This document shows positions 51,548 through 60,770 of a stretch of DNA of 64,000 nucleotides, one piece after another. Made by a program: the position numbers and the translations under genes. Position 1 is the first letter of the stretch. Each line of letters opens with the position of its first letter. Source of the DNA: an uncultured Propionimicrobium sp. (GTDB taxonomy: Bacteria; Actinomycetota; Actinomycetes; Propionibacteriales; Propionibacteriaceae). The DNA is taken from assembly GCA_946221385.1 (NCBI GenBank), contig CAMIGX010000009.1, forward strand, positions 20,421 through 84,420, read 5' to 3'. The notes beneath the pieces are model-generated. The model was given only the letters and a program-made list of their open reading frames with translations. It was not told the origin of the DNA and made no database searches.

Positions 51548-52990
51548 TTAGGCCAAGACGCTGCGTCGTTCGATCAAGGCCTTGAGCGCCTCGACGTCAT
51601 TAGGCAGCTCTTCGACCCGCTGGGGTGCGTCCAATAGGCCGGAGAATCTTTCCGGCAGCTCGGGGGTGACGCCGATCGCTTCGGTGATCGTCTCGGCGAA
51701 TTTCACCGGCAGTGCCGTCTCCAGACAAATGATCACGCCCTCGACGTCGGCTAGCTTGCCGTGGGCGACGTGGACGCCGTCAGCGGTATGCGGGTCAATT
51801 AGCAGACCCAGATCATGGTACAGTCCGGCGATCGTCTGCACTCGATCCGCGTGCGTCGACGAACCGGTCAGGAAGCCATATCGTTCCTGCAATTGCTCAA
51901 ACAGCGCTGTGTCGGAAATATCGAAGTGGCCCTGCGTCATCAATTGACGGCTAAACATCGCGGTGACCTGGTCTGCATCGCCATCAACCAAATCGAAAAT
52001 GAAACGCTCAAAATTCGACGCTTTAGAGATATCCATCGACGGCGAACTGGTGGCGTGAACTTCGGCACCGGTCCGCGGACGATAAATTCCGGTGTTGAAG
52101 AATTCATCCAACACGTCGTTTTCGTTTGTCGCCAAGATCAAATTGCGGATCGGCAAGCCCATCTGTCGGGCGATGTGGCCAGCGCAGATATTGCCGAAAT
52201 TCCCGGTCGGCACAGCGAAACTAATCGGCTCATCGACCTGCTCACTGACCTGCAAATAGGTCGCGATGTAATAAACGACCTGGGCCATTAGCCGCGCCCA
52301 GTTGATCGAATTCACCGCACCGATGTGATAGCGCTGCTTGAATTCAGCATCTGAATTGATTGATTTGACCAAATCCTGGCAGGCGTCGAAGACCCCGTCG
52401 ACCGCAACATTGACCACCGACGGATCGTCAATGCTGAACATCTGAGCGCGCTGGAAGGCCGTCATCCGGCCGGCCGGAGTCAACATGAATGTTTGTATAC
52501 CCTGCCGTCCCGCCATCGCGGCTTCAGCCGAGCTGCCGGTGTCGCCGCTGGTGGCACCGACGATCGTCAAAGTTCCGCCGCGACGGGCAAGTTCGTACTC
52601 GAATAGCTCGCCCAACAGCTGCATCGCCATGTCTTTGAAAGCAGCCGTCGGGCCCTGGGAGATATGCGCGAGCCAAAGTCGACCCGAACCGATCTGTTCA
52701 ACCGGGACGACCAATTCGCTGCCGAACTTCTCGCTGGTGTAGGCACGCTGACAGATCGCGGCGAGGTCGGCGGCAGGAATGTCGTCAACGAAAAGTTCCA
52801 GCACAGCACTGGCGAGCGCTGCGTAGCCTTCTTCGGCGAGTAGCTGGCGCCATGCTACGAGAGTCTGCTCAGTGATCTGCGGATAGCTTTCTGGCAGATA
52901 AAGTCCTCCGTCGGGGGCCAAACCGGCCAACAGAATGTCGCTAAAAGTAGCAGTCTGGCCGTCGAGAGATCTGGTGGATCGATAACGCAC
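51548..52990 (-). CDS. thrC: Threonine synthase
   Basis: 480 residues from the GTG at 52990 (VRYRSTRSL start typical of the family). PLP enzyme converting O-phosphohomoserine to threonine. It belongs to the long, E. coli/yeast-like class: N-terminal LAGLAPDGGLYLPESYPQI, then GPTAAFKDMAMQLLG with the PLP Lys near residue 113, GATSGDTGSSAEAAMAGR near 150 (phosphate loop), and VPTGNFGNICAG near 265. In the same window tdh and kbl degrade threonine. A TAGGCT box 7 nt before the GTG indicates leaderless transcription. It diverges from the type-VII-like module. Confidence 0.95.
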   Translation of the reverse strand: MRYRSTRSLDGQTATFSDILLAGLAPDGGLYLPESYPQITEQTLVAWRQLLAEEGYAALASAVLELFVDDIPAADLAAICQRAYTSEKFGSELVVPVEQIGSGRLWLAHISQGPTAAFKDMAMQLLGELFEYELARRGGTLTIVGATSGDTGSSAEAAMAGRQGIQTFMLTPAGRMTAFQRAQMFSIDDPSVVNVAVDGVFDACQDLVKSINSDAEFKQRYHIGAVNSINWARLMAQVVYYIATYLQVSEQVDEPISFAVPTGNFGNICAGHIARQMGLPIRNLILATNENDVLDEFFNTGIYRPRTGAEVHATSSPSMDISKASNFERFIFDLVDGDADQVTAMFSRQLMTQGHFDISDTALFEQLQERYGFLTGSSTHADRVQTIAGLYHDLGLLIDPHTADGVHVAHGKLADVEGVIICLETALPVKFAETITEAIGVTPELPERFSGLLDAPQRVEELPNDVEALKALIERRSVLA

Positions 52991-53138
52991 GATGCTGAGC
53001 CTAGCCGAGCCATTCGCCCCAGTCCCGCGGCAGCTTTGCGCTTGGACGGCGCTGTGCCAGCCAGCTTGGTACGTCAACCTTCTAGAATTGGGCGAAGCCA
53101 GCCCAAGTTCGATCGATGGGTCAACAGCAGGAGACGCC

Positions 53139-53468
53139 GTGAGCAGCACTTTCAATGTTTCACCAGAGCAGCTATCGGCTGCCGCGGGCGTGCTGCGTCA
53201 ACTGGCTGGTGACGTCGCTTCGAATGTGGAGTTGACCGAACGGGAACTCCCGGCAGCCGGCGATGACGTCAAACAGCAGCCGGAAGGTGCTGCTGCTTTC
53301 GTCAGCGGCATGGATGAGCAGCGCACCAGCTATGCCCAAGCCATGGATCAGACCTGCCAAACAGTCGGGGTCGTCGCTGACGCGCTCGCCAGCACTGGGC
53401 AACGCTATTTGGCAGCCGAAGAGGCGATCATGGAGATCGCCCGCGCCATGTTTGAGGACAAATCGTGA
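53139..53468 (+). CDS. EspC-like (DUF2580-type) protein with YxxxE signal
   Basis: 109 residues from the GTG at 53139 (AGGAGAC upstream). Helix-turn-helix layout: N-terminal VSPEQLSAAAGVLRQLAGDVAS, a turn rich in Pro/Gly/Asp, then a long helix ending TGQRYLAAEEAIMEIARAMF. YLAAE at residues 90-94 fits the YxxxD/E C-terminal signal recognised by type VII secretion ATPases. Its stop overlaps the GTG of the WXG protein (GTGA), giving the paired arrangement usual for ESX substrates. No core EccB-E genes lie in this window. Confidence 0.8.
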   Translation: MSSTFNVSPEQLSAAAGVLRQLAGDVASNVELTERELPAAGDDVKQQPEGAAAFVSGMDEQRTSYAQAMDQTCQTVGVVADALASTGQRYLAAEEAIMEIARAMFEDKS

Positions 53469-54130
53469 CCGCCCGCGACTCGCAGCTCGTCGAGCGCCTG
53501 CACGAATGGCGAGACCGGATGCCTCCGGAGGTGCGGCTGGTCTTCGATCACGGTGACGCCTACGACAAGATCATCAGTAGCGCCGAGCAACTCGCCGGTC
53601 AGCCAGCTGATTTGCAGCGCAGCGCCGCAGAGCAGTTAGCTTGGGCCAAGCAATTGGATGCTCTGGTCGAGCAATTAGACCAGATGGAATCCCGGATTCC
53701 CGATTGGCAGGGTCCCGCCCGGGATGCCTTTGATCAAGCGCTCAGCCAGCTCAGCGATCAAGCCCGCGCGCTGGCTGAAGTCGGACGCGAAGGCAACATC
53801 GCGCTCAACGCAGCTGACGACGGCTGGCGAGCTGGCGACGAACTAGTCATGGAGTTGGTGCGCACCAGCATCGATTTTGCGATCCGCACGCTGGACGTTG
53901 CTCGCCGCATGGCGCCGTTGACTGGCGGCATGTCGATGTCGACGTGGGTCAGCGTCAACCTGCGACAAGTGCAGGAATTGGCTAGTGAAGTCGAGCACGC
54001 TGCTCAGCGTCTCGGTTCGCTTCGGGAACACTTGACGGGGCTGCTGAGTGAATTAACCCAAGCCAGCCAACAGATCAGTGACGAAATGTCCGCGTTACGC
54101 GACCGCATCGGACCGATCAGCAATAGCTGA
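53465..54130 (+). CDS. WXG-motif helical protein, putative type VII substrate or partner
   Basis: 221 residues, nearly all helical and polar. IPDWQGPARDAFDQAL near residues 78-93 contains the WxG turn (W81-Q82-G83) with the flanking A..AF pattern of WXG100-like proteins. The second half adds another long helical pair (SMSTWVSVNLRQVQELASEVEHAAQRL), making it twice the size of an ordinary ESAT-6-like protein, closer to EspB-like or LXG-like substrates. It overlaps the EspC-like gene by four bases. Secretion as a dimer with that partner is the likely mode. Role unknown. Confidence 0.78.
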   Translation: MTARDSQLVERLHEWRDRMPPEVRLVFDHGDAYDKIISSAEQLAGQPADLQRSAAEQLAWAKQLDALVEQLDQMESRIPDWQGPARDAFDQALSQLSDQARALAEVGREGNIALNAADDGWRAGDELVMELVRTSIDFAIRTLDVARRMAPLTGGMSMSTWVSVNLRQVQELASEVEHAAQRLGSLREHLTGLLSELTQASQQISDEMSALRDRIGPISNS

Positions 54131-54138
54131 GCTGGCTG

Positions 54139-54474
54139 TCAGCGACGCAGTCCGCGCACCCGGCTTTGCGAGCGGTCCACTGTGGCGTCCAACCCATCCA
54201 AGACCGCATTGAATTCGTTCACCCGCTCGGCCGAAGATTCACGCAAGCTATCGATATCCATGTGCTGGGCGGCCAGTAGCGCTCGATTGACGGCGTCAAC
54301 GATCGCTGCACCGAGCTGGTCAGAATCGGCCAAATCGACGATGTCGACCGCGACCACCTCAAGATTGCGGTTGACGGTGGCCTGCACACATCGGCAGGAA
54401 CTGAGCGCAGTGTAGGTCGCTGGCACCGCATCCACGTCCCAGCTGAGCAGGTCTTCGTCTCCTGGCAAGCTCAT
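54139..54474 (-). CDS. YbaB/EbfC-like protein of a type VII-associated locus (second copy)
   Basis: 111 residues from the ATG at 54474, which overlaps the upstream stop (ATGA). Two short strands and helices: CRCVQATVNRNLEVVAVDIVDLADSDQLGAAIVDAVNRALLAAQ is the core, with the strand-helix spacing of YbaB/EspL-like proteins; the rest is a helical charged tail. In mycobacteria EspL, a YbaB-fold protein, sits next to EspB-type secreted proteins, which matches the convergent WXG pair here. Assignment is by fold pattern and context, so moderate. Confidence 0.6.
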   Translation of the reverse strand: MSLPGDEDLLSWDVDAVPATYTALSSCRCVQATVNRNLEVVAVDIVDLADSDQLGAAIVDAVNRALLAAQHMDIDSLRESSAERVNEFNAVLDGLDATVDRSQSRVRGLRR

Positions 54475-54809
54475 GACCCACCCAGCAGCAGCGCGCGCAA
54501 TTGCGGATTTAGCCCAGGCAATTGGGCCATCGCCTCCACGGCCATGTTCCGGGCAGTTGAGACGCATTGACTGACAGCTACCGTCGTCGATTCCGATAGC
54601 GCGTGACGTGCCATCGGATCGGCTAGCAGATCGTCTAGCTCAGCTACAGTGACGTTGCGCAGACTTGGTTGACCGTCGGCGCTGACCGTCACCAGACCGT
54701 CAGTGGAGGTGACGGTGAAAGTGCGCTGGAAGATTTCGGTCAACGGATCGTCGGCAGCTGCGCCAGAAGCCGCAGCCGCGCTTTGACGCATTTCAGGCTG
54801 AGCCGACAT
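54471..54809 (-). CDS. YbaB/EbfC family protein of a type VII-associated locus
   Basis: 112 residues from the ATG at 54809, nine bases after GGAGG. After an Ala-rich lead the pattern FTVTSTDGLVTVSADGQPSLRNVTVAEL matches the central strands of the YbaB/EbfC fold, followed by a long C-terminal helix (HALSESTTVAVSQCVSTARNMAVEAMAQL) and LNPQLRALL. YbaB proteins bind DNA as dimers, while in ESX loci relatives such as EspL stabilise secreted partners. It is coupled to the gene after it. It lies between clpX and the WXG module but is unrelated to protein turnover. Confidence 0.7.
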   Translation of the reverse strand: MSAQPEMRQSAAAASGAAADDPLTEIFQRTFTVTSTDGLVTVSADGQPSLRNVTVAELDDLLADPMARHALSESTTVAVSQCVSTARNMAVEAMAQLPGLNPQLRALLLGGS

Positions 54810-54961
54810 CGGATGCATCCTCCAGCAACTGACGCAATAGTTTGCGAGCCGATTTGCGTTCGACTCTACGCGACATTTTCGATCCTTGACCGAGCTATCC
54901 AAGCCCTTTGAGTTGAACGAGATGTGAACGTAAACCAAAGGCTGGTCTGGGCGGGCAAAGA

Positions 54962-56242
54962 TCAGGCCGACAGCTTGGCCGCCATGTCCTTACGGAGCAC
55001 CAAGATGGGCTCTTTTTCACCACGTACGACTTCGCCGGTGATGATGACCTGTCCAATCTGATCGTCGCTGGGCACCTCAAACATCACATCCAGCAGCGTC
55101 TCTTCCAGAATTGCGCGCAGGCCACGAGCGCCGGTGCCGCGTGCCAGTGCCTTTTCGGCTAGCGCGCTGATCGCGTCGTCAGTCACTTCCAGCTCGACGT
55201 CATCGATCTCGAACAAGCGACGGAATTGCTTGACGATGGCATTGCGTGGCTCGACCAGGATCTTCTCTAGGGCTTCTTGATCCAGTCTGGGAACAGTCGC
55301 GATCATCGGCAGTCGTCCGATGAACTCTGGGATCAGACCGAATTTGTGCAGATCTTCAGGGGTCACGCCAGCGAACGGGTCGTCGTCCGAATTGCGTTGG
55401 ACGGTGACGTCAGCAGTCGCGAAACCGAGCGGCCGCTTACCGATGCGCTGATTGATGATGTCTTCCAGCCCCGCAAATGCACCACCGACGATGAACAAGA
55501 CATTGGTCGTGTCAATCTGCAGGAACTCTTGATGCGGATGCTTTCGACCACCCTGCGGCGGCACCGAGGAGACAGTGCCCTCCAATATCTTCAGCAGCGC
55601 CTGCTGCACGCCTTCACCAGACACGTCACGAGTGATTGACGGATTCTCCGCCTTGCGAGCGACCTTGTCGATCTCGTCGATGTAGATGATGCCGGTCTGT
55701 GCCTTCTTGATGTCGTAGTCGGCAGCTTGGATCAGTTTGAGCAGAATATTTTCGACGTCCTCGCCGACGTAGCCCGCCTCGGTCAATGCTGTCGCATCAG
55801 CCATGGCGAATGGCACCTTGAGCATCCTGGCCAAGGTTTGGGCTAGATATGTCTTACCGCAGCCGGTCGGGCCGATCAGCAAGATATTGGATTTGGCCAG
55901 CTCGACGTCCTCGCTAGCGTCGTCGTGGCTCTTTGGGCCATCGGAAGAACGCAGCCGCTTGTAGTGGTTGTAGACCGCGACCGCGAGGGTCTTCTTGGCT
56001 TCCCGCTGGCCGACGATGTATTCGTCCAAGAAAGCCGCAATTTGCATCGGGGTGGGCAGCTCGTCGAAACCGCCAGCCTCCCCAGGCGCGGAGAATTCTT
56101 CCTCAATGATCTCGTTGCACAGATCGATGCATTCGTCACAGATATAGACCCCAGGGCCGGCGATCAATTTCTTGACTTGTTTTTGGCTCTTGCCACAAAA
56201 AGAACACTTGAACAGGTCACTGCTTTCTCCGATGCGTGCCAT
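54962..56242 (-). CDS. clpX: ATP-dependent Clp protease ATPase subunit ClpX
   Basis: 426 residues. AAA+ unfoldase feeding the ClpP1P2 peptidase. The N-terminal zinc-binding domain has FKCSFCGKSQ and YICDECIDLCNE (four Cys, residues 13-40). Walker A is GPTGCGKTYLAQ near 123, pore loop AGYVGEDVENILL near 152, and Walker B IIYIDEIDKVAR near 183. The GGRKHPHQEF loop is near 230 and sensor-2 in GTGARGLRAI near 370. AAAGGAG precedes the ATG. It lies downstream of clpP1-clpP2, separated by 127 bp, so it may have its own promoter. Confidence 0.98.
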   Translation of the reverse strand: MARIGESSDLFKCSFCGKSQKQVKKLIAGPGVYICDECIDLCNEIIEEEFSAPGEAGGFDELPTPMQIAAFLDEYIVGQREAKKTLAVAVYNHYKRLRSSDGPKSHDDASEDVELAKSNILLIGPTGCGKTYLAQTLARMLKVPFAMADATALTEAGYVGEDVENILLKLIQAADYDIKKAQTGIIYIDEIDKVARKAENPSITRDVSGEGVQQALLKILEGTVSSVPPQGGRKHPHQEFLQIDTTNVLFIVGGAFAGLEDIINQRIGKRPLGFATADVTVQRNSDDDPFAGVTPEDLHKFGLIPEFIGRLPMIATVPRLDQEALEKILVEPRNAIVKQFRRLFEIDDVELEVTDDAISALAEKALARGTGARGLRAILEETLLDVMFEVPSDDQIGQVIITGEVVRGEKEPILVLRKDMAAKLSA

Positions 56243-56369
56243 GTGTGCTCCTTTCGCTTCGATACATGCTAGTCATCGCTGAGATCACTGCTGACGGTTG
56301 ACGGCACGCCGGCGCGTCGCGTCAAGGCTGTTGACGGCCCGGAGTTGACGCGCCGGTCAGCGCCCAGAC

Positions 56370-57053
56370 TCAGGGTTGGATCTCGGAGGCCGAGGTCAAA
56401 ATGTCGTCGATCAGGCCGTATTCGACGGCTTCAGCAGCCGTCAGATACTTGTCCCGTTCAACGTCCTTGCTGATCTTCTCGACCGGCTGGCCGGTGTGAT
56501 CAGCCAACATCTGCTCCATCGACGCCCGAATCCGCAGAATCTCGTTGGCCTGAATTTCCAGGTCCGAGGATTGGCCATAGCTGCCTTCACCGGAGATCGC
56601 CGGCTGGTGGATCAGGATCCGGCTATTGGGCAACGCGAGGCGCTTGCCCTTGGTACCAGCAGCCAACAAGACCGCGGCGGCCGAGGCAGCCTGGCCGAGG
56701 CAGACAGTCTGCACATCAGGCTTGATGTATTGCATGGTGTCGTAGATCGCAGTGAGCGCGGTGAAACTACCACCAGGCGAATTCAGATAGATCGAGATCT
56801 GGCGGTCCGCGTCCATCGATTGCAGACACAGCAGCTGAGCCATGACGGCGTTGGCGATCTCGTCACTGATCGGGGTGCCCAGAAAGATGATGCGCTCCTC
56901 GAACAGCTTGGTGTACGGATCGACCCGACGCATGCCATAGCTGGTGCGTTCTTCCCACTGCGGAATGATGTAGTCCATGCGCGCGGTGAAATCGGCCCGA
57001 CCATCGGCGAAACTGGCGCGCGGCAGGTTAGTGCCAGGAATGAAGTCGTTCAT
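56370..57053 (-). CDS. clpP2: ATP-dependent Clp protease proteolytic subunit ClpP2
   Basis: 227 residues. Serine peptidase forming a mixed tetradecamer with ClpP1 in actinobacteria. Catalytic Ser in LGQAASAAAVLLAAG near residue 115, His in RILIHQPAISG near 140, Asp in ISKDVERDKYLTAAEA near 190. EERIIFLGTPISDEIANAVMAQLL near 50 is the handle region. It follows clpP1 by 24 bp on the same strand. The N-terminal ~20 residues may be a propeptide trimmed on assembly. Confidence 0.96.
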   Translation of the reverse strand: MNDFIPGTNLPRASFADGRADFTARMDYIIPQWEERTSYGMRRVDPYTKLFEERIIFLGTPISDEIANAVMAQLLCLQSMDADRQISIYLNSPGGSFTALTAIYDTMQYIKPDVQTVCLGQAASAAAVLLAAGTKGKRLALPNSRILIHQPAISGEGSYGQSSDLEIQANEILRIRASMEQMLADHTGQPVEKISKDVERDKYLTAAEAVEYGLIDDILTSASEIQP

Positions 57054-57077
57054 CGTCTAATTAATCCTCGCTTCGAC

Positions 57078-57752
57078 TCACTGGTTGGGTGCGTCATTGG
57101 TGTTGATATCGCTGGCCTTTTCGACGACGTGGTCGATGAAGCCGTAGTCGAGCGCCTCGTAAGCGGTGAACCAGCGGTCGCGGTCAGAATCAGCGGTGAT
57201 CTGCTCGACGCTCTGGCCGGTGTGCTTGGCGATCAGCTCAGCCATTTCTTTCTTGACGTGCAAAGACTGCTCGGCCTGAATCTTGATGTCGGAGGCCGTG
57301 CCACCCAGGCCGCCCGAAGGCTGGTGCATCAAAATCCGGGCGTGTGGCAAGGCATAACGCTTGCCGGGAGCGCCGGCACACAACAGGAACTGGCCCATGG
57401 ATGCGGCCATGCCCATCGCGACGGTGACGACGTCATTGCTGATCCACTGCATGGTGTCGTAGATCGCCATGCCGGCGTAGACCGAGCCGCCAGGCGAGTT
57501 GATGTACAAGAAGATGTCGCGCTCGGGATCTTCGGCGTTCAGCAGCAGCATCTGGGCGACCAGCGCATTGGAGTTCTCGTCTCGCACCTCAGAACCGAGG
57601 AAGACGATTCGATTAGACAGCAGGGACTGGTAGACGTTATCCGTCAAGCCGGCGCCGCCATTTTGCGCGGCAGCGGACAACTGACGGTGGGCAGCCGCCG
57701 ACATCGTCGGAGCTAGACCCGGCAATAGCAAAGCAGACTCGTTGTTGATCAC
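57078..57752 (-). CDS. clpP1: ATP-dependent Clp protease proteolytic subunit ClpP1
   Basis: 224 residues from a GTG at 57752; an ATG at 57704 would give a shorter and also plausible protein. Catalytic Ser in MGMAASMGQFLLCAG near residue 120, His in RILMHQPSGG near 145, Asp in ITADSDRDRWFTAYEA near 195. It pairs with ClpP2, encoded next, to form the heteromeric protease driven by ClpX or ClpC1. The upstream neighbour on this strand is the AI-2E family permease gene, with a 157-bp gap that should contain the promoter of the clpP1P2 unit. Confidence 0.96.
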   Translation of the reverse strand: MINNESALLLPGLAPTMSAAAHRQLSAAAQNGGAGLTDNVYQSLLSNRIVFLGSEVRDENSNALVAQMLLLNAEDPERDIFLYINSPGGSVYAGMAIYDTMQWISNDVVTVAMGMAASMGQFLLCAGAPGKRYALPHARILMHQPSGGLGGTASDIKIQAEQSLHVKKEMAELIAKHTGQSVEQITADSDRDRWFTAYEALDYGFIDHVVEKASDINTNDAPNQ

Positions 57753-57909
57753 ACATCGAAGTTACCCGCCGGGTCTGACAAAACCGAGCACGGCCCCCCG
57801 ATTTTCGCCAATGGCGTGCAGCATGACGCATCGGGAATAGCCGAGGATCACGCTCGTGGCTAGCGGATGCTCCGATTCGTCGAGTGTTGAGACCTCAAGG
57901 TCCAACGCT

Positions 57910-59049
57910 TCAAGACTGTTCGGGGCGGACCTGTCTGGCCTTTTTCTCCGCGATCTTCCGCTTCTTAGCTAGTGCGGGATCAGCGCTTGGCCGGGTCGGT
58001 TGGGCACTCGAGCCGAGGATGCCAGCCCAGCGGGCCCTGGGATCCATGTCGAGCAAGATCGCCTTGAAGAACAGCGTCAATGGCAGGGCGATCAGCGAAC
58101 CCAAGGCGCCCAGCACCGAGCTCCACAGCAACAACGAGAAGAAGGAGACCGTCGGAGTCACGCCCACCGATTCGCCGGCAAAACGCGGTTGAATGAGACC
58201 TTGAACACCGAAGTTGAGCAGCGAATAGATCACGATGACGATCAGCGCGGTCTGCCAGCCGTTAGCGAATAATGCCAGACCGGCTGGGGGAATCAGACCG
58301 ATCAGGAAACCAATATTTGGAATGTAATTGGTGATGAAGCTGAAGATAGCCCACACGATCGGCAGCGGCACCCCGAGGATCGACAGCGCGATGCCGTCCA
58401 AGACCGCGACGATCAGACCAAAGACCGTCGTGACGAGCCAGTATTTGCGCACCCCGACCGCGAAGCTGTTTAACGCAGCGGCCGCATTTGGACGCAAGCC
58501 CGCCACTTCAGACATGCGTGGCGCGAAGCCCGGGGTGTCCATGCCCATGAAGAAGATCGCCATGATGATGACGGTCAACATCGACACAAAACCGGACGCA
58601 CCGCTGACCAAACTCGTAGCCGCGCCGATGACCTGATTCGGGTCGATCGCCTGCAAAGCTTTACCGACGAATTGCGCGTCCAGGCCGTACTTGGCCGCAA
58701 AATCCAAGACGGTGCCATAGATCTCGTACCACTCGTCGGAGTAGTTGGGCAGGATCTTGATGGTCTGCGTCACCGACCACACCATGCCGCCGACTAGCGC
58801 GAGCAAGATCGCGAAGACGGTGAACATCGTGATGATGGCACCCAACCAGCTTGGCGTGCCCCGTTTGGTCAGCCAGCTGTGCAGCGGGTAGACGGTGATC
58901 ATCAAGTTCAACGCCAAGAAGAATGGCGCGATGATGCCTGCGAACTGTTTCATCAAGACGAGCATGATGAATACAGCTGCGATTCCCAACAGGATGCTGA
59001 CTAACCGTGGGACGGCTGGAGTCGGCTCCGCAGTGGACTCTTGGGCCAT
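57910..59049 (-). CDS. AI-2E family (PerM-type) transporter
   Basis: 379 residues with about eight membrane segments: an N-terminal pair (ILLGIAAVFIMLVLMKQF and PFFLALNLMITVYPL), a soluble middle region (~95-150, ILPNYSDEWYEIYG), then six more helices. The conserved C-terminal motif is FGVQGLIQPRFAGESVGVTPTVSFFSLLLWSSVLG (key G, Q, P and S residues). Members act as exporters or Na+/H+-type antiporters, and only a few transport AI-2, so the name is a family label. A basic tail (KKRKIAEKKARQ) ends it. Lies between tig and clpP1. Confidence 0.92.
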   Translation of the reverse strand: MAQESTAEPTPAVPRLVSILLGIAAVFIMLVLMKQFAGIIAPFFLALNLMITVYPLHSWLTKRGTPSWLGAIITMFTVFAILLALVGGMVWSVTQTIKILPNYSDEWYEIYGTVLDFAAKYGLDAQFVGKALQAIDPNQVIGAATSLVSGASGFVSMLTVIIMAIFFMGMDTPGFAPRMSEVAGLRPNAAAALNSFAVGVRKYWLVTTVFGLIVAVLDGIALSILGVPLPIVWAIFSFITNYIPNIGFLIGLIPPAGLALFANGWQTALIVIVIYSLLNFGVQGLIQPRFAGESVGVTPTVSFFSLLLWSSVLGALGSLIALPLTLFFKAILLDMDPRARWAGILGSSAQPTRPSADPALAKKRKIAEKKARQVRPEQS

Positions 59050-59083
59050 GTGCGCTCCCGAGAGGCTGAAGAATTAGCGGTGA

Positions 59084-60601
59084 TCAGGCCTCGTCGGCAG
59101 CGTCAGCCTCAGCAGCCTTCGCCTTGGCCTTGGTGGCCTTCGGCTTGGCAGGCTGCGCAGCGGGCTCAGCGTCGTCAGTATCCTTGGCAGCCTTCTTCTT
59201 CGCGGCTGGTTGCTTTTCAGCGGACTGGTCGTCTGCGGCCGGCGTCTCAGCCGAGTCGGTGTCGGTGGCGTCGCCAGCACGGCGCAGCTCAGGGAATTCC
59301 AAGACCTTGCCGTCTTCATCAGTGATGGTCGCAGCCAAGACCAGTTGCTCTAGGGCCTTGCCGCGACGAATTTCGCCGAACCATTCAGCCTGGTGGCCGT
59401 GCTCGAGCATGTGCTGCATTTCCTGCTCCGGGCTGGTGCCAGCCTGCTGGGCCTTTTGGTTGAGCAGGTTGAAGAAATCGTCCTGCTCAATGCCGATTTC
59501 CTTGTCGTCGGCGTATTTCTCCAACAAGATCCGAGCGCGCAGACCCTCAACAGTGTTGGTCTCCAGCAGTTCCCAGAATTCTTCGGCGGTCTCGGCTTCC
59601 TCGTCACTTTCAGCGAGGTAGTCGTCCAACGTCAAACCGCGCTGAGCCAGCTGCTGGTTGACCGAATCGCGGGCGCCCTCAACTTGAGCTTCAATGAGCT
59701 TTTCAGGAAGCTCAAACTCGGTCTGCTTGATCAGCTCAGCCAAGACCAGCTCACGAGCATTGTCGAACTGCTCAAATTCAGCGGCCCGACCCATCGCCTC
59801 ACGAAGATCAGCAAGCAGCTCGTCGAGAGTGTCGAAGCGGCTGATCATCTGGGCGAAGTCATCGTCTAGGTCTGGCAAGACCTCTTCGGAAAGGCCGGTC
59901 AAGGTGACCTCAATGTCAGCCTCGACGCCCTTGTGCTTGCCGCCGATCAGGGTCGACTTGAAGGCCTTAGACTCGCCGACCTGCAAGCCAGCTAGCGCTT
60001 CGTCCAAGCCTTCGAGCATGCCGCCGGTGCCGACCTTGTAACGCATGCCCTTGGCATCGGCGTCATCCAACGACTTGCCGTCCTTGGTAGCGACGATGTC
60101 GAACTCAGCGACGTCACCGTCTTGCGCGCCACGCTCGAGCGGATTGAAGGTCGCGAAGCTCTCCCGCAGGCGCAGCGTCTGATCGTCCATCGCTTCGTCG
60201 ATAGCGCGCGCATTGGGCACCTGCACCTTGACCTTCGCCGGATCAGCGATCTTGAAATCGGGACGCACGTCCAATTCAGCAGTAAAGACGACCTTCTCGC
60301 CGTCAGCGAGTTCCTGGATATCAATCTCAGGCTGACCCAGCGGAGCGAGCTTGTGCTCTTCAATGGCCTTGGCATAGGCGTCGGGGATGACGGCGTTGAT
60401 CGCCTCTTGCAAGACCACGCCACGGCCGAAGCGCTGATCGATGAGCTTCGGCGGCACCTTGCCCTTGCGGAATCCGGGCAGATTCACCTGGCCGGCGATC
60501 TGCTGATAGGCATCTTGGAGCGCGGGCTCCAATTCGGCGAAAGGCATTTCGATCGTGATCTTGGCCCGGGTTGGGTTGATCTGCTCGACGGTGCTGGGCA
60601 C
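59084..60601 (-). CDS. tig: Trigger factor
   Basis: 505 residues from the GTG at 60601, preceded by AGGAGAA. Ribosome-bound chaperone with peptidyl-prolyl isomerase activity. N-terminal ribosome-binding domain with the signature GFRKGKVPPKLIDQRFG near residue 43. FKBP-like PPIase domain ~155-235 (GDVAEFDIVATKDGK then KVGTGGMLEGLDEALAG). The C-terminal helical arms run to ~430. The last ~70 residues are an Ala/Asp/Lys-rich tail (KKKAAKDTDDAEPAAQ) longer than in E. coli, common in actinobacteria. Conserved upstream position relative to clpP1-clpP2-clpX. Confidence 0.97.
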   Translation of the reverse strand: MPSTVEQINPTRAKITIEMPFAELEPALQDAYQQIAGQVNLPGFRKGKVPPKLIDQRFGRGVVLQEAINAVIPDAYAKAIEEHKLAPLGQPEIDIQELADGEKVVFTAELDVRPDFKIADPAKVKVQVPNARAIDEAMDDQTLRLRESFATFNPLERGAQDGDVAEFDIVATKDGKSLDDADAKGMRYKVGTGGMLEGLDEALAGLQVGESKAFKSTLIGGKHKGVEADIEVTLTGLSEEVLPDLDDDFAQMISRFDTLDELLADLREAMGRAAEFEQFDNARELVLAELIKQTEFELPEKLIEAQVEGARDSVNQQLAQRGLTLDDYLAESDEEAETAEEFWELLETNTVEGLRARILLEKYADDKEIGIEQDDFFNLLNQKAQQAGTSPEQEMQHMLEHGHQAEWFGEIRRGKALEQLVLAATITDEDGKVLEFPELRRAGDATDTDSAETPAADDQSAEKQPAAKKKAAKDTDDAEPAAQPAKPKATKAKAKAAEADAADEA

Positions 60602-60699
60602 GTGTTCTCCTGGCTGATTTGGGTGAACTTCCTCGACCTCGGCGCGACGCGAGGCCGCTAGGGTCGAACATCCGGGACGGGTCACCGTCCTAGATTTCG

Positions 60700-60770
60700 A
60701 GCGGATGACGGGAATCGAACCCGCGTAGCCAGTTTGGAAGACTGGGGCTCTACCATTGAGCTACATCCGC
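60700..60770 (-). tRNA. tRNA-Gly (TCC)
   Basis: 71 nt on the minus strand. Acceptor GCGGATG/CATCCGC, discriminator T, D arm TAGCTCAATGGTAGAGC, anticodon loop CTTCCAA (anticodon TCC), T stem CGGG/CCCG with loop TTCGATT. No encoded CCA. Located just upstream of tig, a usual position in this group. Confidence 0.96.

Noticed and set aside
56376..57716. 446-codon plus-strand frame across clpP1-clpP2
   Set aside because: Antisense shadow of two well-supported genes caused by GC-biased third positions, with no motif of its own.
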